Below, in pieces: positions 1 through 7,912 of a stretch of 64,000 nt of DNA. Where the stretch lies: NCBI GenBank assembly GCA_000720375.1, contig JOAA01000017.1, forward strand, positions 124,001 to 188,000, given 5' to 3'. Positions within the stretch are counted from its first letter, which is position 1. Each line of letters starts with the position of its first letter. The DNA is from Rhodococcus rhodnii. Its GTDB lineage: Bacteria > Actinomycetota > Actinomycetes > Mycobacteriales > Pseudonocardiaceae. The translations under genes were made by a program, and so were the position numbers. The notes below the pieces were generated by a model. That model was not told where the DNA came from, ran no database searches, and saw only the letters and a list, made by a program, of their open reading frames with translations.

Positions 1-410
1 GGAGTGTCCGCGTAGCAACGGATCTCGTCCCGGAACCGGCCGCCGATCAGCGCGTACGCGGGCACTCCGTACGCCTTGCCGGCCAGGTCCATCAGCGCCA
101 TCTCGACGCCGGAGACGCCGCCGCCCTGGCGGCCGTGGAACCCGAACTGCTTGATCTTGCGGAAGATCTTGTCGACGTTGCAGGGATTCTCACCGATGAG
201 CCGGCTCTTGAGGATGAGCGCGTAGGTGGCGCTGGCCTGGTCGCGCACCTCCCCGTAGCCGACCAGCCCCTGGTTGGTGTCGATCCGGATGATCGACGAG
301 CGGAACGGCACGCCGGCCACGTTGGCCACCCGCAGGTCGGTGATGCGCAGCCGGCTCGGCCGGGATGCCGTCGCGACGTGTTCTTCCGTGACCGCCGGGG
401 TCTCGCTCAT
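1..410 (-). CDS. Mandelate racemase/muconate lactonizing enzyme family protein (N-terminal part; runs off the window)
   Basis: Only the first ~136 codons are inside the window. They give the enolase-superfamily capping domain: the segments RIDTNQGLVGYGEVRD and VEMALMDLAGKAYGVP match the same region of the complete paralogue at 5156-6313, which has IDTDEGLSGFGEA and IELALWDLAGKAAGQP. The barrel domain with the metal ligands lies outside the window. The ATG at 410 overlaps the stop of the fused permease gene by 4 nt (ATGA), so it is the third gene of the binding protein-permease operon and is probably translationally coupled to it. By family it should dehydrate or epimerise an acid sugar imported by that transporter. 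The exact substrate cannot be told. Confidence 0.85.
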   Translation of the reverse strand, partial: MSETPAVTEEHVATASRPSRLRITDLRVANVAGVPFRSSIIRIDTNQGLVGYGEVRDQASATYALILKSRLIGENPCNVDKIFRKIKQFGFHGRQGGGVSGVEMALMDLAGKAYGVPAYALIGGRFRDEIRCYADT

Positions 411-2416
411 CCCTTCACGGCCCCCGCGGTGAGGCCCTCGGTCAGCAACCGCTGCCCGAACACGTACATGAGCACGACCGGGATGCTGATCAGCAGCGAG
501 GCCGCGGCCAACTGTCCCTGCGGCACGACGTCACCGAAGATCATCGACTGCATGCCGACGGGCAGCGTCTTGTAGTCGTCGTTGGTGATGAACACGAAGG
601 CGAACAGGAACTCGTTCCACGCGTTGGTGAGCGTGAACAGCGCGACCGCGAGTAGGCCAGGCTTGGCCAGTGGCAACACGATCCGGATGAACGCCCCGAA
701 CCGCGTGCAGCCGTCGACCAGCGCGGACTCCTCGAGGTCGGCCGGGATCGACTTGAAGTAGCCGACGAGCAGCCACGTCGCGAACGGCAGGGTGAACGTG
801 GGGTAGGCGAGCACGAGCGACCACAACGAGTCGTTGAGCCCGATCCCGCTCACCATCTGGTACAGCGGGATGAACAGCAGCGCGCCCGGCATCACGTAGG
901 TGAGCAGGATCGTCACCGTGAAGCTGTCCGAACCCCGGAACTTCAGCCGCGCCAGCGCGTAGCCGGCCAGCGCCGCACAGATCAGGGCGATCACGGTGGA
1001 CGCCACCGACACCAGGATCGTGTTGACGTACCAGGTGCCGAACGCCCTGCCGGTGAACAGGTTGGTGAACTGCTCGGTGGTCCACGGGGTCGGCCAGAGG
1101 TCGTCGGTGCGCGCGACGATCTGGTCGTCGGACTTGAAGGCCGTGATCGTCATCCAGTAGAGCGGGGCGAGCACGAAGCCCAGCAGACCCACCAGCGCGA
1201 CCCCCGTGCCGGCGCCGCTGACCAGGCGTGCGGCCAGCCGGTTGCCCCGCGCGGCGAGCGCGGAGACGACCCGTCCGACAGCGGCCGCGAGCACGACGAA
1301 CACGCCCAGCACGAGCGCGGCCTTCCACACGATGTGCGGCGACGCCCAGACAAGCACGAGCACCGAGACCACGACGATCACCCACGGCAGCGCCCGGCGC
1401 TGAGCGGGAGTCAGCCGCCTGCGCCCCATGTCGCCCGCGCCTGGCAGGTCGCTGCGTCGCATCATCCGCACGAGGATCACCACGAGGATGGCGATGATCG
1501 GCAGCATCACCAGCGTGACCGCGGCGCCCGCGCCCAGTTGTAGCTGCAGGATGGCCTTCGAGTAGGCCACCATCACGTACGGGGCAGTGGCGTCCCCTGG
1601 TCCGCCCTGTGTCATCAGCCAGATCAGGTCGAAGTTGTTGAACGTCCAGATCGACGACAGCAGCACCGTCACGATCATGACGTGGCGCAGCCCCGGCAGC
1701 GTGATGTGCACGAAGCGCTGCCACGGCGAGGCGCCGTCCACCATCGCCGCCTCGTAGAGACCGCTGTCGATGGCCTTGAGCCCGGCGAGGAACGTCACCG
1801 CGAAGAACGGGATGCCCTTCCAGACGTTGACCAGGATGACCGCGGGCATCGCGAGCGCGGGATCGGACAGCCACTCCGCGGGCCAGGAGTCGACGAGCCC
1901 GATCGCGGCGAGGCCGGGCCCGATCCCGGAGTCGGTGAGCAGGACGTTGACGCTGCCGAAGATCGGGTCCAGCAAAGACCGCCAGGTGAAGGCCGTGACG
2001 ACCGTCGGCACCACCCAGGGCAGCAGGAGCACCCCGGCGACGATCGCGCGGCCGCGGCGCATGTGGTGCAGCATCAACGCCGCGATGAGACCGAGGGTCA
2101 CTTTGAAGATCTCGGCGTACGCGGTGAAGACGAACGAGTTGAGCACGCCCTTGTGGAACACGGTGTCGTCGATGAGGGCGGTGTAGTTGTCCAGTCCGAC
2201 GAAGACCGTCTCCGCACCGTGGCGCTCCGTGGCGCTGGTGAAGATCGAGCTGACGATCGGGACCAGGATCAACCCTGCGACCAGCAACAGCGTCGGCCCG
2301 ATGAACACCGCGGCGAGGCGCCAGTCGCGCCCGAGCAGCCGCTGCGATCTGGTGAGCGAGGACGACCCGCTCGGCGCCGGACGGGCCGGCGCCGGACGCG
2401 GACGCAGGGTGGTCAC
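407..2416 (-). CDS. ABC transporter permease, natural fusion of MalF-like and MalG-like subunits
   Basis: A 669-residue inner-membrane protein that carries both permease subunits of a carbohydrate ABC importer in one chain. Residues ~30-320 are a MalF/UgpA-type permease with its EAA loop at 222-231 (EAAMVDGASP); residues ~400-669 are a MalG/UgpE-type permease with its EAA loop at 563-572 (ESALVDGCTR). A linker of ~80 residues (321-400) with two extra predicted hydrophobic segments joins them. Usually these are two genes, as at 56631-58501 in this same window. The GTG start at 2416 overlaps the binding-protein stop by 4 nt (GTGA). No ATPase gene is present; many actinomycete sugar importers use a shared MsiK-type ATPase (family knowledge). 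No frameshift is needed to read through, so the fusion looks genuine. Confidence 0.9.
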   Translation of the reverse strand: MTTLRPRPAPARPAPSGSSSLTRSQRLLGRDWRLAAVFIGPTLLLVAGLILVPIVSSIFTSATERHGAETVFVGLDNYTALIDDTVFHKGVLNSFVFTAYAEIFKVTLGLIAALMLHHMRRGRAIVAGVLLLPWVVPTVVTAFTWRSLLDPIFGSVNVLLTDSGIGPGLAAIGLVDSWPAEWLSDPALAMPAVILVNVWKGIPFFAVTFLAGLKAIDSGLYEAAMVDGASPWQRFVHITLPGLRHVMIVTVLLSSIWTFNNFDLIWLMTQGGPGDATAPYVMVAYSKAILQLQLGAGAAVTLVMLPIIAILVVILVRMMRRSDLPGAGDMGRRRLTPAQRRALPWVIVVVSVLVLVWASPHIVWKAALVLGVFVVLAAAVGRVVSALAARGNRLAARLVSGAGTGVALVGLLGFVLAPLYWMTITAFKSDDQIVARTDDLWPTPWTTEQFTNLFTGRAFGTWYVNTILVSVASTVIALICAALAGYALARLKFRGSDSFTVTILLTYVMPGALLFIPLYQMVSGIGLNDSLWSLVLAYPTFTLPFATWLLVGYFKSIPADLEESALVDGCTRFGAFIRIVLPLAKPGLLAVALFTLTNAWNEFLFAFVFITNDDYKTLPVGMQSMIFGDVVPQGQLAAASLLISIPVVLMYVFGQRLLTEGLTAGAVKG

Positions 2417-3834
2417 TGCTTGTAGCCCTGCTGCTCGAAGACCTGGACGATCCGGGCATGGGTCGCGGCGACGGCCTCGGCAGGCCGAGTGCCCTGGATG
2501 ACCGACTGCATCATGTCGGTCAGCAGATAGGCGGCGGTAGCCGCTTGCTCGCCGGGGCTCGGGGCCTGGGGGAACGCGTAGCCGGTCTTGGTGGTTATCG
2601 GCAGCGGTGCGCGGGTCTGCTCCCGTAACGCGGCGAAGGCCGGGTCACCGCTGGTGTAGTACGGGTCGGAGTCCCACACCTTGTCCCACGAGGGGTTGAC
2701 CAGGCACGGTGCCTCTTTCGCGACGCCGAGCAGCGCGCTTCCGCTGACCATGTACTTCGCCACCAGCTTGGCCAGGTCCGGGTTCTTCGCCCCCTTGAAC
2801 ACGACGAAGGAGTTGGACTCGCCGTACGCGAGTGGCCGGTCGAGCGCCGGTCCAGTGGCGCCGTTGAACACGTGCGTGTTGGCGTAGACCGGGTTCTTCT
2901 TGGTCTTCGAGTCGGCGTAGACGCTGAACTGGTTGAGCGTCAGCCCCAGGATCTGGGCCAGCCAGTTCTCGTTGTTGCTCGAGTCGGTCCAGCTGCCGAT
3001 CCCGGGTGGCAGCATCGGCGCGTACTTCGGGTTCTTGTAGATGTCGCCGATGAACTCCACGGCGGCGACGGTCTCCGGCGAGTTGAACACCACCTTCTTG
3101 CCGGTGTTGTCCGCGATCGCCCCGCCGTAGCAGTTGATCACGTTCGTGATGAAGCCGTTGGCGTCGCCGGAGCGGTTCACCGTGAGCCCCCAGCCATAGC
3201 GCCGCTTCGCCGGGTCGGAGACCGCCAGCGCGTTGTCACGCAGCTCTTCCCACGTGTAGTGAGGCTTGAGCGGGATGCCCTTCTCCTCGTACCAGTCCTT
3301 GCGCAGGTACATCCCGGACGCGATGAAGTGGTACGGGATCGCGTACCAGCGCCCGTCGAACACGCAGTAGTTCGCTGCCTCCGTCGCGGGTTCCCCGTAG
3401 AGCGTGCGCATCTCCTCGACCACGTCGGTGACGTCGGTGAGGTGGCCGAGGTTGTGGAGCTGGCCGACGAACCGCCGGTCGCTCATGAAGGCAAGATCGC
3501 GGCTGGTGCCCGCCTTCACTTCGGCGTCCATCTTGGCGACCATGTCGCCGGCGTCGCCGGAGACCAGGTCGTTGCGGACCGTGGTGCCGGTGGCCTGTGC
3601 GAACACCTGCAGCGACTTGTCCAGCGCCTTGTTGGCGGCCTCCGCGTACAACTTCTGCGAGAGCATCCCCACCGAGCCGCCGCGAAGCCCGGCCGCCTGG
3701 TCGAGTAACGCCTTGGGCACCTGGACGTCGACCTGCGGCGCGGCGGGCTCGCCCCCGCACGCGGCGAGACCGAGCACGCCCAGCGCGCCCACCCCGAGGA
3801 ACGTGCGCCTCGACCAGTCCGTTTTCTCTTCCAT
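2413..3834 (-). CDS. Extracellular sugar-binding lipoprotein of ABC importer (Tat signal)
   Basis: Solute-binding protein, family 1 type, about 473 residues. The N-terminus shows a twin-arginine motif (SRRTFLG) followed by a hydrophobic stretch and a lipobox (LAAC), so it is probably exported folded by Tat and lipid-anchored. The body has the pattern of carbohydrate-binding proteins, for example AIPYHFIASGMYLRKDWYEEKG and a late GESNSFVVFKG segment. I place the start at the ATG at 3834 rather than the GTG at 3840 because AGGAG (3840-3844) lies 5 nt upstream of the ATG. It is the first gene of the operon with the fused permease and the mandelate racemase-type enzyme, so its ligand is probably the acid sugar or oligosaccharide those enzymes use. 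Confidence 0.9.
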   Translation of the reverse strand: MEEKTDWSRRTFLGVGALGVLGLAACGGEPAAPQVDVQVPKALLDQAAGLRGGSVGMLSQKLYAEAANKALDKSLQVFAQATGTTVRNDLVSGDAGDMVAKMDAEVKAGTSRDLAFMSDRRFVGQLHNLGHLTDVTDVVEEMRTLYGEPATEAANYCVFDGRWYAIPYHFIASGMYLRKDWYEEKGIPLKPHYTWEELRDNALAVSDPAKRRYGWGLTVNRSGDANGFITNVINCYGGAIADNTGKKVVFNSPETVAAVEFIGDIYKNPKYAPMLPPGIGSWTDSSNNENWLAQILGLTLNQFSVYADSKTKKNPVYANTHVFNGATGPALDRPLAYGESNSFVVFKGAKNPDLAKLVAKYMVSGSALLGVAKEAPCLVNPSWDKVWDSDPYYTSGDPAFAALREQTRAPLPITTKTGYAFPQAPSPGEQAATAAYLLTDMMQSVIQGTRPAEAVAATHARIVQVFEQQGYKQ

Positions 3835-3928
3835 GACCACTCCTCTCGCGCCCGGTCGAGCGGGACGCGTACCGACGGGCGACGTCGCAACCGGCGGGAC
3901 AGCGAGGCGAGCGCCGCGCTGCGGTCGT

Positions 3929-4300
3929 TCATGCGGCGAAGGACGCCGAACTTCTGATGCGTTGTCCTGGCCGCCCGGCCGAGTCAGACCTGGGGTCGAG
4001 CGCCAGTACCGCCGCCCGTTGCGCGGAGTCGAGCGCCCGCTGGACGACCATCACGTTGGCCACGCTCTGCGCAACCCTGCCGACCAGCCGCACTCCCAAC
4101 TGCACGGCATCGGCGAAGTCGATGAGTTCCCCGCGGTAGTCGTTGTCGACACCGCGGACGACTGTCGTATGTGTTGTGGCTGTGTGGGTGGTGGCGTCGG
4201 AACCGCTGCGCGTCGCGCGGTGCTCCGGCTCGAACCCGGCGAGCACGTCCTCGGTGCCGATCAGCCCCAGCCGGATCGGCGGAATCGTAGGTGCTGCCAT
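3929..4300 (-). pseudogene. Remnant, probably of a Gfo/Idh/MocA-type oxidoreductase
   Basis: A 123-codon ORF. It begins like a Rossmann enzyme (IPPIRLGLIGTEDV) and ends with a segment that resembles the C-terminal helix pair of Gfo/Idh/MocA sugar dehydrogenases (NDYRGELIDFADAVQLG, then SVANVMVVQRALDSAQR). The ~200 residues that should lie between are missing, and the middle is low-complexity (TTHTATTHTT). My reading is an internally deleted sugar dehydrogenase that once belonged to the neighbouring acid-sugar locus. The assignment rests on remembered family patterns and is moderate at best; it could also be an unrelated hypothetical gene. Confidence 0.4.
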
Positions 4301-4348
4301 GCCTCGTCCGTCCTCATCATTGGTTCCGGATCTCGGTCGTGCAGTGCG

Positions 4349-5083
4349 CTAACCCCGCTTGGTCTGCTTCCCCTTCTCCGCGAGGAGTGTGGAGTAGTTG
4401 TTGCTCAGGTGCCTGCGCATCGCCGCGCGGGCACCTTCCGGGTCGCGCGCCACTAGCGCCTCGTAGATCTCCGTGTGCTCGGCGGTGGCGCGGCGCAGCC
4501 CCGACGGCGCCTCGTTAGTGATGCGTCGGCTGGTCGTGCCGAGCCAGCGGGCGGAGTACATGATCCGGTCGAGGATGCGGTTGTTCGCCGCCCGGCAGAT
4601 CTCCATGTGGAATTCGTGGTCGACCTCGAGGTAGGCGTCGGGGTCCGCCTCAAGCGCCGACATGCGGTCAAGCTCGTCGGAGAGCCGGTCCAGCGTCTCG
4701 TCGGTGATGCTGGCCGCGGCCATCGCGGCGAGCTCAGGCTCGAGCAGGGCGCGCATCTGGTGCAGCTCCTGCAGCAGCTCGCCGACGATCTCCGTGGGCA
4801 GCCACTCGATCAGCAACGGGCTCAGGTAGTCCCACTCCGCGCGGGGACGCACGACGACGCGGCGGCCCTGCGCGACTTCGACGATGTCGAGCGAGGCGAG
4901 GATCTTGATCGTCTCCCGCGCCACCACACGGGACACCCCGAACTCCCGGGTGATCTCGAGTTCCGACGGGGCCCGGCCGTCCTCGATCGCACCGCTGACG
5001 ATGCGCCGGGTCAGGTGTGCCGCCACCTGCACCGGGAGAGTCCGGATCTTGACAGCGTCCGGAGACTCTTGTCCCCTTTGCAT
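4349..5083 (-). CDS. GntR-family (FadR/FCD subfamily) transcriptional regulator
   Basis: A 244-residue regulator. Residues ~12-80 are the GntR winged helix (VAAHLTRRIVSGAIEDG, then REFGVSRVVARETIKIL). Residues ~100-235 are an all-helical FCD domain that binds a small acid effector, with the metal-site pattern DHEFHMEICRAANN and a later ATAEHTEIYEAL histidine. It is transcribed away from the dehydratase at 5156 across a 72-bp gap and lies upstream of the binding protein operon, so it probably controls both in response to an acid sugar. Start is the ATG at 5083. Confidence 0.9.
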   Translation of the reverse strand: MQRGQESPDAVKIRTLPVQVAAHLTRRIVSGAIEDGRAPSELEITREFGVSRVVARETIKILASLDIVEVAQGRRVVVRPRAEWDYLSPLLIEWLPTEIVGELLQELHQMRALLEPELAAMAAASITDETLDRLSDELDRMSALEADPDAYLEVDHEFHMEICRAANNRILDRIMYSARWLGTTSRRITNEAPSGLRRATAEHTEIYEALVARDPEGARAAMRRHLSNNYSTLLAEKGKQTKRG

Positions 5084-5155
5084 GTCAGCAGCTTATATGA
5101 CAAGTTGGACATCGCGACAGTCCGTTCATCTGCACGACCCGGCGGCGGGAGAGCA
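5084..5155. promoter_or_regulatory. Divergent promoter region between gntR and the dehydratase gene
   Basis: This 72-bp gap is the only room for promoters of both divergent genes. It contains an AT-rich stretch (TTATATGACAAGTTGGACAT, 5093-5112) that is unlike its GC-rich surroundings and could hold a GntR operator. No clear dyad is visible, so the operator itself is inference. Confidence 0.35.
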
Positions 5156-6313
5156 ATGCGGATCGTGAACGTCACGACGGCGGTGGTGGCCTACCACGGT
5201 GAGGCCACGCTGGTGCGGATCGACACCGACGAGGGCCTCAGCGGGTTCGGCGAGGCCAATCCCGATGCCGGCGCGGGCGCCGTCGTCGGAATGATCAACT
5301 TCCTGACGCCCCTGCTGATCGGCGAGGACCCGCGCAACGTCGAGCGGTGCTGGGAGAAGCTGCGCCGCGGCAAGGTTTTCGCGGGCCCCCAGGGCGGGGT
5401 GTTCGTGATCGCCCTGTCCGGGATCGAGCTCGCGCTGTGGGATCTCGCGGGCAAGGCCGCGGGCCAGCCGGTCCACCGGCTGCTCGGCGGGAAGTTCCGC
5501 GACCGGATCCGGCTCTACGCCGACTGCGGCGACGGCGACGACCCAGCGGGCTCGATCGCCGGGTGCGTCGACCGAGCCCAGCGGATGGTCGCCGAAGGCT
5601 TCACCGCGATCAAGTTCGACATCGACAACCTGCACCACCCTGCCAAGTTCGACGCCTTCAACCACACGATCAACGCCGCCGAGCTGCGATCGATGGTCGA
5701 GCGCGTGGCAGCCGTCCGGGAAGCGATCGGACCAGACGTCGATCTGGCCATCGACCTGCACGCCCGCTACGACGTGCCGAGCGCATGCCGAATCTCGTGG
5801 GAGCTCGAGCCGTTCCACCTGATGTGGCTCGAGGAGCCGCTGCCCGCGGAGAACATCGACGCGTTGGCGCGGGTGCGCGCACAGACACGTACGCCGATCT
5901 GCGCGGGCGAGAACCTCTATCTGCGGTGGGGATTCCGCGAGCTGCTCGAACGCGGCGCCGTGGACGTCATCGAGCCGGACGTGCCGAAGTGCGGTGGCCT
6001 CGCCGAGGCCAAGAAGATCGCCAACCTCGCGGAGCTGCACTACATTCCCTTCGCACCGCACCTGGTGTCGACGCCGCTGGGCACGATGGCCACGTCGCAC
6101 CAGTGCGGGGCGATCCCCAACTTCCTCGTCCAGGAATGGCACGCCCTCGAGGAGCGCGCGGTGTGGGACAGCTACGTCCACGCCCCCGACGGGAGCGGCT
6201 CGATCGTCAAGGACGGCTACATCACGCTTCCCGACACTCCCGGCATCGGCGTGGAGCTCGACATGGACGGCGTCCGGGCACACGCCGTCGCGGGCTACGG
6301 AGTGTTCGAGTAG
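5156..6313 (+). CDS. Mandelate racemase/muconate lactonizing enzyme family protein (probable acid-sugar dehydratase)
   Basis: A complete 385-residue enolase-superfamily enzyme. Visible catalytic parts: Lys153 in AIKFD at the end of strand 2; metal ligands Asp200 (AIDLHARYD), Glu226 (WLEEPLP) and Glu252 (CAGENLY); and the Asp275-His302 dyad (IEPDVPKCGG and FAPHLVS). Enzymes of this subgroup take the proton alpha to a carboxylate and usually dehydrate aldonic acids (family knowledge). Lys153 is followed by Phe-Asp instead of the K-x-K pair of mandelate racemase itself, so a racemase is unlikely. The ATG at 5156 follows a GGGAG sequence. It is divergent from gntR and a paralogue of the gene at 1-410. 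The substrate is unknown. Confidence 0.88.
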   Translation: MRIVNVTTAVVAYHGEATLVRIDTDEGLSGFGEANPDAGAGAVVGMINFLTPLLIGEDPRNVERCWEKLRRGKVFAGPQGGVFVIALSGIELALWDLAGKAAGQPVHRLLGGKFRDRIRLYADCGDGDDPAGSIAGCVDRAQRMVAEGFTAIKFDIDNLHHPAKFDAFNHTINAAELRSMVERVAAVREAIGPDVDLAIDLHARYDVPSACRISWELEPFHLMWLEEPLPAENIDALARVRAQTRTPICAGENLYLRWGFRELLERGAVDVIEPDVPKCGGLAEAKKIANLAELHYIPFAPHLVSTPLGTMATSHQCGAIPNFLVQEWHALEERAVWDSYVHAPDGSGSIVKDGYITLPDTPGIGVELDMDGVRAHAVAGYGVFE

Positions 6314-6328
6314 CGGAGCCGATCACGT

Positions 6329-7810
6329 TCAAAGCATTGCGGCCACCAGGTCGGCGGCCGTGCGGACGTCCGCGTCGAGCGGGCGGTCAGGGTCGATCGG
6401 CGGGATCGACTCGACCAGTGCGTCCAGCAGTGCCGCACAGCCAGGGGACGTTGGCTGGCGGGCACCGACGTGCACAGCCTGCCGCAGCCCTACTGCCAGT
6501 GAGCCACACAGCAAGCGCAGCAGGGCAGCCATGTCGTACGCGCGTAACGCGGCCTGCGTCCCGAACGGCACAACGTCCTGGTTGTGCAGGTTCGTCGGCA
6601 GGCTCTGCATCGAAGCCGGCACCGCCGCACGCCGGATCTCCGCTACGAAAGCAGTGGTCGCGAGCTGCACGCCCTGCATCCCGTGCTGCTGACCGGGTCC
6701 AGCGGCGAGCATCGGCGGCAGACCACCGTTGCGTGCCGGGTCGACCAGCAGGTCGAGCTGCCGCTCGGCCAGGTTGCCGAGCTGGCCGGTCACCATCGCC
6801 AGCACGTCGGCGGCGAACGCGGCCGGCTGGCCGAAGAAGTTGCCGCCGTGCACGACCGCACCGCTGTCAGGAAAGAACAGCGGGTTGTCGCTGACACTGC
6901 GCAGGTCCGCCTCGACCACACCGTCCACGTACCGCAGGGCATCCTCTACCGCGCCGAGCAACTGTGGGGAACAGCGGATGCTGTAGGGCTCCTGCAATGC
7001 CCGTGTGCCGCTCGGCACGATCCCGGCGAGGGTTTTCCGCATGCCGTCCGCAACGTCCACCGCGCCGGCATGCCCGTACGCGTTCAACAGATGCGGGTCG
7101 AGGAAGCCGGGGTCGCAGCCGAGCAGATCGGCCAGCAGGCAGGTGAGGCGCTGGAGCGCTCGGTGGGACGCCCGGACGCCGTCCAGGGCAAGGGAAGTCG
7201 CCGCAGTGGTGAGGGATGTGCCGTTCACGAACGCGAGAGCGTCGCGGCCGTCAAGTGTCAGTGGCGTCAGCCCGGCGAGTTCGAGCGCTTGAGCGGCCGG
7301 CATTCGCGAACCGTCGACGTACGCGTGCCCTCGGCCACGCAGTGCCTGGACGGCGTAGGCAAGGGGAATGAGATCACCGCTGGCCCCAACGGAACCGTAG
7401 CGGGGGATCACGGGAACGAACGTCGTCGCGAGCATCGCGGCCAGCCCGTCGACCACGTGTGCCGACACCCCGGACACCCCCTGCGCGAGCGACCAGGTCC
7501 GCAGCAGCAACGCGGCCCGGCTCACCTCGAGTGCGAGGTCCGGTCCCTGCCCAGCGCCCAGGTGCGCGAGCGTGTTGTCGCACTGGTCCGCCTCGTCGGC
7601 CCGGCCGGCGAACCCGACCAGGGCGCCAAAGCCAGTCGTCGCACCATAAACCGGGCGGTCCTCGTCCGCGAGCACCGTACGGAGGAACTCACGGCCGCGC
7701 TCGACCCGGCCGCGGACCGCGGCGTCGACCACGACGGGCACCGGTGTGGCGGCACGGTGAAGGTCAGATGGGCGCAGCGGGGCGCCGAGATCGATCGAAT
7801 CCGTGTGCAC
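6329..7810 (-). CDS. MIO-dependent aromatic amino acid ammonia-lyase, probably tyrosine ammonia-lyase
   Basis: A 493-residue member of the HAL/PAL/TAL family. The Ala-Ser-Gly triad that cyclises to the MIO cofactor is at 143-145 (VGASGDLIPL), and the catalytic Tyr is at 55 (YGATTGFG). At the selectivity position the sequence reads LAHLGAG, giving His83-Leu84; Rhodobacter TAL has His-Leu there, while HAL has Ser-His and PAL Phe-Leu (established). So the likely reaction is L-tyrosine to p-coumarate. A tyrosine aminomutase cannot be excluded. I chose the GTG at 7810 because longer versions run into the divergent gene's promoter; 493 residues is close to the usual length. It is divergent from the flavoprotein-ligase pair and converges with the dehydratase gene 15 nt away. 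Confidence 0.85.
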   Translation of the reverse strand: MHTDSIDLGAPLRPSDLHRAATPVPVVVDAAVRGRVERGREFLRTVLADEDRPVYGATTGFGALVGFAGRADEADQCDNTLAHLGAGQGPDLALEVSRAALLLRTWSLAQGVSGVSAHVVDGLAAMLATTFVPVIPRYGSVGASGDLIPLAYAVQALRGRGHAYVDGSRMPAAQALELAGLTPLTLDGRDALAFVNGTSLTTAATSLALDGVRASHRALQRLTCLLADLLGCDPGFLDPHLLNAYGHAGAVDVADGMRKTLAGIVPSGTRALQEPYSIRCSPQLLGAVEDALRYVDGVVEADLRSVSDNPLFFPDSGAVVHGGNFFGQPAAFAADVLAMVTGQLGNLAERQLDLLVDPARNGGLPPMLAAGPGQQHGMQGVQLATTAFVAEIRRAAVPASMQSLPTNLHNQDVVPFGTQAALRAYDMAALLRLLCGSLAVGLRQAVHVGARQPTSPGCAALLDALVESIPPIDPDRPLDADVRTAADLVAAML

Positions 7811-7912
7811 GTTTCCGAGCGTAGCGGCGAAATCCCGGTGCGTCGCTGAACCCGTTGTGGCCGGGCCGCGTAGTGCACGTCGGTCAGTAGTCGATCGCCC
7901 ATGGAGGCAGGT

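Noticed and set aside
4475..5155. A long upstream extension of the dehydratase frame (start at 4475)
   Set aside because: It is antisense to gntR and compositionally a shadow; the enolase-superfamily N-terminus begins at the ATG at 5156 with a ribosome site.
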